A stretch of 18,322 nucleotides of DNA, taken from contig DDYO01000015.1 of NCBI GenBank assembly GCA_002348045.1, positions 1-18,322 of the forward strand, written 5' to 3'. Below are positions 7,152 through 13,073 of this stretch, piece by piece. Every line of letters starts with the position of its first letter. The first letter of the stretch is position 1. The position numbers and the translations under genes were made by a program. A model generated the notes under the pieces. That model saw nothing but the letters and a program-made list of their open reading frames with translations, was not told the origin of the DNA and did no database searches. The DNA is from Anaerolineales bacterium UBA2232. GTDB lineage: Bacteria > Chloroflexota > Anaerolineae > UBA2200.

Positions 7152-7182
7152 AAAAAAGAGGCAGAGTGTTTGCTCTGCCTCT
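7152..7182 (-). terminator. Rho-independent terminator between rpmE and tdk
   Basis: A perfect 10-bp stem, AGAGGCAGAG with CTCTGCCTCT (7182-7173 and 7166-7157), has a six-base loop and is followed on the minus strand by an unbroken T run. It is textbook intrinsic-terminator structure, located 21 bases after the rpmE stop and directly before the tdk ribosome binding site. It probably reduces, rather than abolishes, transcription into tdk-yqhQ-malic enzyme. Confidence 0.85.
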
Positions 7183-7203
7183 GTGCAATTCCCCATTTCG
7201 AAA

Positions 7204-7683
7204 CTACTTGCTTGGCTCGTCCTTGGACTCGGAGCCCGCGGCCCCTGCCGGTTGACTTGAGCGCCTGGTCGAACGTGGCTCCCTGCGCCGGCTTCCCGAG
7301 GCTTGCCGACCTCCGGAAGCGGATGCCGTCTCAGCGACTGCAGTCTCCTGCTCCACTGGCTGGGCCTCGGTCGACAGTGACGCGGCAGCCGCGGCAATAT
7401 CCTCCGCCGCGAACTCAAAAATGCTATCCTGCTGACGCTGGCGCTCGACTCGACGCCGTCTAGCCTTGGGCGCCTGCGACTCCACCTTGTCGAGTCGTCG
7501 TTGGAACCGGTCCACTTGCCCGGCCGTATCAACGATGCGCTGCTCGCCCGTGAAGAACGGATGGCACTTGGAGCACATGTCCGTCCGGATCTCTTCCTTC
7601 GTCGAGCCGGTGGTCCAGGTATTGCCACAAGCGCAGATTACTTTCGCCTCGGTATAGTACTTGGGATGAATGCCCTTTTTCAC
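7204..7683 (-). CDS. rpmE: Ribosomal protein bL31 with a long C-terminal extension
   Basis: The first 70 residues are a standard zinc-type L31: [10 protein letters not shown], Cys17/Cys19 in CACG, and Cys37/Cys40 in [10 protein letters not shown], then [15 protein letters not shown]31 normally ends near residue 65-80. Here about 90 more residues follow. They are rich in Ala, Arg, Ser, Glu and Gln, are probably disordered, and match no domain I recognise. The reading frame is clean and the downstream terminator is well placed, so the extension looks genuine rather than a frameshift. The GTG start at 7683 is preceded by a weak site (TAGGT). The gene is 8 bases after rpmA, in the rplU-rpmA-rpmE ribosomal operon. 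Four Cys suggest zinc binding on the large subunit. Confidence 0.95.
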   Translation of the reverse strand: MKKGIHPKYYTEAKVICACGNTWTTGSTKEEIRTDMCSKCHPFFTGEQRIVDTAGQVDRFQRRLDKVESQAPKARRRRVERQRQQDSIFEFAAEDIAAAAASLSTEAQPVEQETAVAETASASGGRQASGSRRREPRSTRRSSQPAGAAGSESKDEPSK

Positions 7684-7691
7684 TGGATTAC

Positions 7692-7952
7692 CTACTGCCT
7701 CTCTGGGTGAACGTTAACGCGCTTCTTGTCCCGGCTGACATAGTCAAATTTGACATAGCCGTCAATGGCGGCAAATAGCGTATGGTCCTTGCCCATGCCG
7801 ACATTCACGCCCGGGTGGATATGCGTGCCTCGCTGGCGAACGATGATGGTTCCGCAGTTCACGGCTTCGCCATCGTACCGCTTGACGCCCAGGCGCCTAC
7901 CAGCGCTATCACGACCGTTTCGGTTGCTACCGCCGCCCTTTTTGTGTGCCAT
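7692..7952 (-). CDS. rpmA: Ribosomal protein bL27
   Basis: 86 residues, beginning [16 protein letters not shown] and continuing [13 protein letters not shown]. This is the classical L27 start, whose N-terminal tail reaches toward the peptidyl-transferase centre. The rest matches the family ([22 protein letters not shown]). There is no Firmicutes-type N-terminal extension before the MAHKKG start, so no processing by a Prp-type protease is expected. The ATG at 7952 is preceded by GGGAG, which directly follows the T run of the rplU-rpmA hairpin. Confidence 0.98.
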   Translation of the reverse strand: MAHKKGGGSNRNGRDSAGRRLGVKRYDGEAVNCGTIIVRQRGTHIHPGVNVGMGKDHTLFAAIDGYVKFDYVSRDKKRVNVHPERQ

Positions 7953-7964
7953 CTGTTCACTCCC

Positions 7965-7986
7965 AAAAAGCTCTAGCGTTAGAGCT
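7965..7986 (-). terminator. Terminator-like hairpin (possible attenuator) between rplU and rpmA
   Basis: AGCTCTA (7986-7980) pairs perfectly with TAGAGCT (7975-7969) around a four-base loop and is followed on the minus strand by TTTT. The rplU stop codon lies inside the hairpin, and the rpmA Shine-Dalgarno begins immediately after the T run. Either partial termination or mRNA stabilisation between the two cistrons is possible. Confidence 0.55.
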
Positions 7987-8290
7987 GAATTGCCTCAATC
8001 CTCAAACGAGTGTACGGCTGGCGATGTCCTGCCTTGACCCGGTACCGCTCCTTGGGTCGGTAGTGAAACACCACCAGTTTCTTCCCCAAACCATGTTCCA
8101 CGACCGTGGCGGAAACCGAAGCTCCCTCTACGGTTGGCTCCCCAACGGTCACGCCGTTGTCACCAGCAACCAGTAGAACACGGTCCAGGTTAATCTGCTC
8201 CCCAATAACGGCTGAGACCGATTCAACGTCAATCGTCTGTCCCACCGTTACCTTGTACTGCTTACCACCGCTTTCAACGACAGCGTACAC
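7979..8290 (-). CDS. rplU: Ribosomal protein bL21
   Basis: 103 residues starting at GTG 8290 ([18 protein letters not shown]), the normal L21 N-terminus and length. The GTG is preceded by GGAGGT with about 7 bases of spacing. A longer frame exists upstream but lacks family similarity. It contains the expected [15 protein letters not shown] stretch and a C-terminal [20 protein letters not shown] region that contacts 23S rRNA. It is the first gene of the ribosomal operon, behind a near-consensus promoter and a short structured leader. Confidence 0.97.
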   Translation of the reverse strand: MYAVVESGGKQYKVTVGQTIDVESVSAVIGEQINLDRVLLVAGDNGVTVGEPTVEGASVSATVVEHGLGKKLVVFHYRPKERYRVKAGHRQPYTRLRIEAIQL

Positions 8291-8337
8291 CAAACGTACC
8301 TCCGCACATGGCGTTCCTTGTTCCACCGCTAACTGAC

Positions 8338-8359
8338 GTCGCGGCCTTGGGCCAGCGAC
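8338..8359 (-). promoter_or_regulatory. 5'-leader stem-loop of the rplU operon
   Basis: GTCGC-T-GGCC (8359-8350) pairs with GGCC-GCGAC (8346-8338) around a three-base loop, with one unpaired base. It begins at or within a base or two of the predicted transcription start (about 8358), so it would cap the transcript. L21-operon leaders that bind ribosomal protein are known in other bacteria. I do not claim homology with those. Confidence 0.45.
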
Positions 8360-8364
8360 ATGAC

Positions 8365-8393
8365 ATTGTAGCTGAACCCATGTGTTTTGTCAA
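8365..8393 (-). promoter_or_regulatory. Promoter of the rplU-rpmA-rpmE-tdk-yqhQ-malic enzyme operon
   Basis: Perfect TTGACA (8393-8388), 17-base spacer, TACAAT (8370-8365, 5 of 6). The start is predicted near 8358, about 68 bases before the rplU GTG. The -35 is only 28 bases beyond the end of the upstream redox operon. Confidence 0.85.
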
Positions 8394-8394
8394 A

Positions 8395-8421
8395 CAGCGC
8401 GACTGGTCTGTTTCAGCGCGA
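8395..8421. repeat. Direct repeat upstream of the rplU promoter
   Basis: CAGCGCGA occurs at 8395-8402 and again at 8414-8421, 19 bases apart (about two helical turns). The pair lies directly upstream of the rplU -35 and just after the flavoprotein stop codon. The overlapping short inverted repeat AAACAG/CTGTTT (8392-8397/8408-8413) touches the -35. It could be an operator or an accident. I found no clear terminator between the redox operon and this promoter. Confidence 0.3.
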
Positions 8422-10023
8422 TCAGTGCCGTGTATAGTCCGGCAGCACCAGGGGGGATTCCACCACAGGATCGAGGCCCGCTTCACCTAGCTGCCGTTCC
8501 CAACGACAGAGATGGTCAAGGGTCAGGCTGCCAAGCACGACATCCTTGGCGCGTTCAGCCGCTGCCGCGCCGGCTCGACGCCCAAATACCAACACATCCA
8601 GCAGCGAGTTACCCATCAATCGATTGCGACCGTGCACACCGCCCCCCACCTCACCGGCGACAAAGAGGTTGAGGATCCCGCAGGAGCCATCGGGTCTGAT
8701 GGCCACGCCGCCGTTCTGATAGTGTAACGTGGGATACACCAGCATCGGCAGCTTGGTGATATCGATGCCAAAGCGTTTGAACTGCCGTCTCATCGCGGGG
8801 AGCTGGGCGTCAATCGTCCCTGGCCCGTGGAGGATCTCGATAATGGGTGAATCTAACCACACCCCTAGCCGTCCTGTTGGGGTTGGCACCCCATTGCCCC
8901 GCTCCTGGCACTCCCGGATGAAGGCGGCGGCTTCCACGTCTCGGGTTTCCAGAGGGTACACGAACTGGTTCCCATCAACGTTGACGACTTGCGCGCCCAG
9001 TCCGCGCACTTTCTCGGTCACCAGGAAGCCCAGAATCTGCTCGGGGAAAGCGGCGCCCGTGGGATGATACTGCATCGTATCAATAAAGCTGAGCTTGGCG
9101 CCCAGACGATAAGCCAGGACCAACCCGTCAGCCGTTGCACCGTGGTGGTTCGTCGTAGGGTAACCCTGGTAGTGAAGCCGCCCGCTGCCTCCCGTGGCCA
9201 GAATCGTGGTCTTTGCCTTGACAACAAGGAGCTGGTCGGTCTCCAGATTCTGTATCACCGCACCAGCAACTTGGTCTTTGGTGTCCATGATGAGCTCGAC
9301 AGCAGGCGAAAACTCCACCACGCGGATGGTGGGACGATTTCTGACCTCATCTCTCAACGTACGCATTATCTCCGCGCCGGAGTAGTCGCGGGCATAGTGC
9401 ATCCTTTTGCGCGATGTCCCTCCACCGTGCAACTGCTTCATGGTGCCGTCCGGTTCCTTATCCAGCATGGCGCCGAGCTGCTCCAGCCAGAGAATCACTC
9501 CGGGAGCATCACGTACCAATGCCTCCACCAGGTCCGGATCGTTGAAATAGTGGCCACCCCCCATCACGTCCAAATAATGCTGTCCGGGCGAGTCATGGGG
9601 TAGGTCGGCCGCCTGAATACCCCCTTGGGCCATCATCGTGTTAGCATCGCCATGCCGCAGCTTGGTCACCAGCAATACGTCGGCACCGAGTTCCTGCGCC
9701 ACGAGAGCTGCCGACGACCCGGCACCGCCACCACCGATGACGAGCACGTCAGCTTCCAAGCTGGCCTCAGTCAGATCCACCGAGTCAGGCGTGATCTTTG
9801 GGCGCGCCTCCAACAAATCCGCCAACTCGGTGGGGGTACGATCCCCCTGATTAGGCCCCACCCGCAGAGGACGCATCCCTGTCTGGACATAGTCAGGATG
9901 GAACCGCTTAAGAATGGCCTCCTTGTCGCCAGGGCTCATGGCCGCCACCGTTTCCCGTAGGCGCTCTGGCCGAGTTTTCTCGACCTTCCGGATCGACTCG
10001 AGCATCTCTGGGGTATAGCTCAT
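8422..10023 (-). CDS. Fumarate reductase/succinate dehydrogenase-type flavoprotein subunit (soluble type)
   Basis: 533 residues. Residues 1-90 form a hydrophilic extension of unknown function. The FAD fold starts at VLVIGGGGAGSSAAL (94-107). Catalytic residues of the fumarate reductase family are recognisable: His320 in QYHPTG, Arg340 in TEKVRG, His434 in LHYQNGG and Arg467 in HGRNRLMGNS. The His that binds FAD covalently in membrane-bound SdhA/FrdA appears to be Asn128 in DANTMMAQGG, so FAD should be non-covalent. It reduces fumarate or oxidises succinate if the assignment is right. L-aspartate oxidase shares the fold but does not come with the Fe-S partner encoded 14 bases upstream. The ATG at 10023 follows AGAGGA. 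No membrane anchor genes are present, so a cytoplasmic complex is likely. It is the last gene of the Hdr-like operon. Confidence 0.85.
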   Translation of the reverse strand: MSYTPEMLESIRKVEKTRPERLRETVAAMSPGDKEAILKRFHPDYVQTGMRPLRVGPNQGDRTPTELADLLEARPKITPDSVDLTEASLEADVLVIGGGGAGSSAALVAQELGADVLLVTKLRHGDANTMMAQGGIQAADLPHDSPGQHYLDVMGGGHYFNDPDLVEALVRDAPGVILWLEQLGAMLDKEPDGTMKQLHGGGTSRKRMHYARDYSGAEIMRTLRDEVRNRPTIRVVEFSPAVELIMDTKDQVAGAVIQNLETDQLLVVKAKTTILATGGSGRLHYQGYPTTNHHGATADGLVLAYRLGAKLSFIDTMQYHPTGAAFPEQILGFLVTEKVRGLGAQVVNVDGNQFVYPLETRDVEAAAFIRECQERGNGVPTPTGRLGVWLDSPIIEILHGPGTIDAQLPAMRRQFKRFGIDITKLPMLVYPTLHYQNGGVAIRPDGSCGILNLFVAGEVGGGVHGRNRLMGNSLLDVLVFGRRAGAAAAERAKDVVLGSLTLDHLCRWERQLGEAGLDPVVESPLVLPDYTRH

Positions 10024-10037
10024 CAGGTGTTCCTCTC

Positions 10038-10721
10038 CTAGTCCGGTTCGATTACCCTTTGCGCATACAGCTCCCGGAGCTCATCCTTGCTCATGGCCTT
10101 GAGGTCGCTCAGCTCTGCGTCGAACCTGCCCTCTTCGATCTCAGACACCCGAAGTCGTACGTGTTGCGCTGGCGGGGCCAGGTAACGGGCGTACAGCCTC
10201 CGGCAGAGCAGCGCCACATGATACTGAGCCTGGTCAGCGGGACAGCGAGCAGCGCACAGCCCGCACATAATGCAATCAAAGGACTTGCTGGCAGCCGCGG
10301 CAATGTCGCCCCGCATGATGTCAGCCATGAAATCCCTGGGATCAAGCTCCTGTGGACAGACCTTGGTGCAGGTGCCACAGCTCAAGCAGCGCATGACCTC
10401 TGGGTACAGTCGCACTACGGTCGCCAGGGTCGGTTTCAGCTCGTCCAAGGTGTATGCTGACCGCTGCACCGGAAAGAATGGCAGCTGCGCCAGGTACATG
10501 CCCGGCTGAACCATAGTCTGGCATGCCAGCCCAATTTGCAATCGATAGTCCTCTGGCACACGGAACACAGTGGCACACGCTCCGCAAAAACCCTCGCGGC
10601 AGCCTACCCCACGGATCAGTTTGTAGCCGGCATACTCCATAGCCGTCATGATCGTCAGAGTATCCGGTACCATGCACTGGCGGCCCATGATGTAGACGGG
10701 AATCAAGTTGCCTTCGCTCAT
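10038..10721 (-). CDS. Fumarate reductase/TfrB-like iron-sulfur subunit
   Basis: 227 residues. The N-terminal ferredoxin-like domain carries a [2Fe-2S] motif (Cys41, Cys46, Cys49, Cys67). The C-terminal domain carries two CxxCxxCxxxCP motifs (Cys112-122 and Cys150-160). Both C-terminal motifs look like regular [4Fe-4S] sites, whereas SdhB/FrdB usually has one [4Fe-4S] and one [3Fe-4S]. It lacks the HdrB-like CCG domains that are fused to thiol:fumarate reductase TfrB in methanogens. A charged tail ends the protein. The ATG at 10721 has GGGAGG seven bases away. It sits 15 bases after the FrhB-like gene and 14 before the flavoprotein gene. It probably wires the flavoprotein to the Hdr/MvhD electron chain. 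Quinone reduction is unlikely without membrane subunits and a [3Fe-4S] cluster. Confidence 0.85.
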   Translation of the reverse strand: MSEGNLIPVYIMGRQCMVPDTLTIMTAMEYAGYKLIRGVGCREGFCGACATVFRVPEDYRLQIGLACQTMVQPGMYLAQLPFFPVQRSAYTLDELKPTLATVVRLYPEVMRCLSCGTCTKVCPQELDPRDFMADIMRGDIAAAASKSFDCIMCGLCAARCPADQAQYHVALLCRRLYARYLAPPAQHVRLRVSEIEEGRFDAELSDLKAMSKDELRELYAQRVIEPD

Positions 10722-10736
10722 TGCTAGTCCTCCCGG

Positions 10737-11861
10737 CTAGGAGCCAAAGTGCGTCAGCTCCTCCTCACGAAATATGGACAGCGGCAGTGGTTCTTCCACG
10801 CTTCGTCCAGGAAGATAGTCAAACAAAGCCTGTACCTCACCGGCCACGGCACGAAAGGCGGTTGCCACCGGCAAGCCCACCGGGCAGGCGCTGGTGCACA
10901 GCCCGCATCCCACGCACGAGGTTGCCATGTGATTCATACGGGTTAGATGAAAGAGCAGGATATCGGCAGGCAGTCGCAGTACTCCCTGCCGGGCTACCCG
11001 AGCCAAATAGTCGGCCGAGCTGTGGCGAAACGTCGCACCGCGAAAGATGCACTCCAGACAGTAGCAGATGGGACAAGCCACCATACAATTGTGACATCCG
11101 GTGCAGGCGGCGTACTCCTGAGCGAAAGACTCGGCGTCGTTCACGCGCGCTCGATATTCCGCAAGCAGTCTTGCTCTCATCGCCAGGCGGGACTGGGTCA
11201 AGGTCGCCACAGCGTGTTCGCGTTCTGAATTGACCGGAGCCATTCGAAGGTGCAAGGCCGACAGCACGGGCTCTGGTGCCTCCAAACCAATGCTCTGCTG
11301 GGTATCCCAGCCCACCAGTTGAACGACCATATCGGCACCCTCTGCTACTGGGTGTTCGCACATGCTACAGGCCGTGCGCAGGGCATGGCCGCTTCGCGGG
11401 GCGTCCCGGCCATGCAGCGCCCCGGAGAGAAGCTCCATCCCGGGATCACCTCCATCAGCGCACAACTGCAGGTAATCGTTCATCTCATAGGTGCCCAAAC
11501 AGTCCACGCCGATGGTTAGGAGATTGTCCAGGCTAGCCTGCTTGAGTTTGACCAGCTCCACCAGTGCTCGCCATTCGCAGGAACGAATTACTACAGCCAC
11601 GCGACCGGCGCCCCCTGCCGACGACAGCCGAGCGACCAATCGCGCTGACTGGACGGGCATTACCGCCGCTAACGGGTCAGCAGTGTCAAGTTCGGCGGGA
11701 TTGACCACCAGCGACGCTGTGACGACGTGGCCTTGAGCCATGCGGCGAGGAACCATCACTGCCTGAACGAGCTGTTCTCGCAGCAGGCGCCGAAGCAAGT
11801 CCCGCAAAGCCTCCCGAGTGTCTCCGTTGACCACGGGCAGGACAGCCGTCGCCCGCATCAC
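10737..11861 (-). CDS. FrhB/FdhB-like iron-sulfur flavoprotein (coenzyme F420 hydrogenase/dehydrogenase beta-subunit family)
   Basis: 374 residues. The first part carries the signature of the FrhB/FdhB C-terminal family: RSCEWRALVELVKLKQA near 93-109, IGVDCLGTYE near 117-126, and ACSMCEHPVAEGADMVV near 164-180. Relatives use FAD and an Fe-S cluster to exchange electrons with F420 or a pyridine nucleotide. The second part is a ferredoxin module with CTGCHNCMVACP (Cys253-263), extra Cys at 266, 268 and 271, and CVGCGLCTSACP (Cys316-326). The GTG start at 11861 overlaps the mvhD stop (GTGA), which implies coupled translation. An ATG directly follows it. In Hdr-linked formate dehydrogenases the homologous subunit joins FdhA to MvhD/HdrA, but no formate dehydrogenase catalytic subunit is visible here. 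The electron donor or acceptor is unknown. Confidence 0.78.
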   Translation of the reverse strand: MMRATAVLPVVNGDTREALRDLLRRLLREQLVQAVMVPRRMAQGHVVTASLVVNPAELDTADPLAAVMPVQSARLVARLSSAGGAGRVAVVIRSCEWRALVELVKLKQASLDNLLTIGVDCLGTYEMNDYLQLCADGGDPGMELLSGALHGRDAPRSGHALRTACSMCEHPVAEGADMVVQLVGWDTQQSIGLEAPEPVLSALHLRMAPVNSEREHAVATLTQSRLAMRARLLAEYRARVNDAESFAQEYAACTGCHNCMVACPICYCLECIFRGATFRHSSADYLARVARQGVLRLPADILLFHLTRMNHMATSCVGCGLCTSACPVGLPVATAFRAVAGEVQALFDYLPGRSVEEPLPLSIFREEELTHFGS

Positions 11862-12283
11862 AGCCCCCCAAGCAATCGCAATGGATGAGGTCCTTTAGCC
11901 TTCAAGTGCTCCACCATGTGAATCATAGTGTCTGCAAAGAGCCGCCCCTCGCTGGCGCTGATCCAGCGCAGCCAAACTCGGTCGGATTCCAGACCATTCT
12001 GCTCCAGAACTGCATTGAGAATCGCCACGCGCCGGCGCGCTTTGTAGTTGCCACTTTGGTAGTGGCAATCGCCGGGGTGACATCCCCCGATAAAAACGCC
12101 GTCGGCCCCCTCTATCAGCGCCTTGACGACATAGAGGGGATCCAGTGCTCCAGCGCACATCAACCGGATGATTCGCACGTTAGCGGGATATTGAATCCGC
12201 GACGTGCCAGCCAGGTCGGCGCCGGCATAGGTACACCAGTTGCACAGGAACGCAATGATCTTGGGCTCGAATTCTTCGGGCAT
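11858..12283 (-). CDS. mvhD: MvhD-type [2Fe-2S] electron-transfer subunit
   Basis: 141 residues. MvhD is the small adaptor that passes electrons from a hydrogenase or dehydrogenase to HdrA in bifurcating complexes. The cysteines fit the family: Cys14 and Cys17 (LCNWCTYAGAD), Cys43 (MCAGALDP), and Cys68 and Cys73 (GGCHPGDCHY). I chose ATG 12283 with GAGGAGC just upstream. The frame continues a further 29 codons upstream without family similarity. The stop overlaps the start of the FrhB-like gene. Together with HdrA encoded upstream, this is strong context for a heterodisulfide reductase-like complex, although no hydrogenase catalytic subunit lies in the window. Confidence 0.9.
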   Translation of the reverse strand: MPEEFEPKIIAFLCNWCTYAGADLAGTSRIQYPANVRIIRLMCAGALDPLYVVKALIEGADGVFIGGCHPGDCHYQSGNYKARRRVAILNAVLEQNGLESDRVWLRWISASEGRLFADTMIHMVEHLKAKGPHPLRLLGGL

Positions 12284-12377
12284 TCCTGCTCCTCTCAAGT
12301 AGCCCTCTTCCTGGTCTCCACAGCGGGCCTGGTGGACCACCGCTCCAGGGTTACCTGTCATTCTACCCACCGCGGGC

Positions 12378-13022
12378 TCAAGTCTCGCGAACGTCCTCCA
12401 GCTTGATCCCCAGCTTGGACCACCTTTCCCACAGCTCTTCCTTGTCCACGCCCTTTACCTTGAGCGTCAACAGCCGGTTGGTGGGATCTTGACCAAGAAA
12501 GGTTCCCAGAGCGATGATGTCGCCACCCAGTTCCACCACATGACGGGTCATGTCAGCAAGGAGACCTTTGCGCTCCGGGACCAGAAGAGTGAACCGCGTC
12601 CCCATCTGCCTTGCCCCCAAGAGCTCCAGGAAGACCTTGAAAAGGTCCGTCTCAGTGATGATCCCCACCATGGTATCCCCCCGCATGACCGGTAACCCTC
12701 CGATCTTGTTGTCCACCATGACCCGGGCAGCCTCTTCCAGGGGGCAGTCTTCACACACCGTGATGGGATTCTTGGTCATGAGGTCTTTGAGGCTGATCTT
12801 GGCTATGAGCGAGTTCATTTCCCACACGCTCAGCGTAGTGGCCGGCGATGGAGATGCATATAGCAGATCCTTCTCGGACACGATGCCCAACAACTTGCCC
12901 CCCGTCCCGATCACCGGAAGCCGGCGGACCTTGTTTTCGCGCATCAGCTTTAATCCATCGTAGAGCGAGGTCTCGGGACTCGCCGTTATCGGATTCCGAG
13001 TCATCCTGTCTTTCACCAGCAT
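12378..13022 (-). CDS. CBS-pair protein with C-terminal ACT domain
   Basis: 214 residues. Two CBS repeats are visible: LVKDRMTRNPITASPETS to about residue 60, and SLKDLMTKNPITVCEDCP to about residue 135. The ACT-like region is RFTLLVPERKGLLADMTRHV to the end. CBS pairs usually bind adenine nucleotides and ACT domains bind amino acids or other small ligands, so it is a likely ligand-sensing regulator. The layout resembles AcuB-type proteins. The ATG at 13022 has the strong site AGGAGGGG four bases away. It is embedded in the redox operon between the giant HdrA-like gene and mvhD, on the same strand. It may tune complex activity to energy charge, but this is inference. No DNA-binding or catalytic domain is visible. 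Confidence 0.88.
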   Translation of the reverse strand: MLVKDRMTRNPITASPETSLYDGLKLMRENKVRRLPVIGTGGKLLGIVSEKDLLYASPSPATTLSVWEMNSLIAKISLKDLMTKNPITVCEDCPLEEAARVMVDNKIGGLPVMRGDTMVGIITETDLFKVFLELLGARQMGTRFTLLVPERKGLLADMTRHVVELGGDIIALGTFLGQDPTNRLLTLKVKGVDKEELWERWSKLGIKLEDVRET

Positions 13023-13073
13023 TCTACCCCTCCTGTTTTCTCAGAGATGCTTGAGGCGCCATCCGGGCACGGC

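Noticed and set aside
8422..10023. Reading the flavoprotein as L-aspartate oxidase (NadB)
   Set aside because: The fold is shared and FAD is predicted non-covalent in both, but the gene is paired with an SdhB-like Fe-S subunit gene in an Hdr-type operon, and no nadA or nadC is nearby.
12284..12377. A TAGAAT -10-like sequence between the CBS-ACT gene and mvhD
   Set aside because: No acceptable -35 lies 16-18 bases upstream, so I did not call a promoter. The genes are better explained as one operon.
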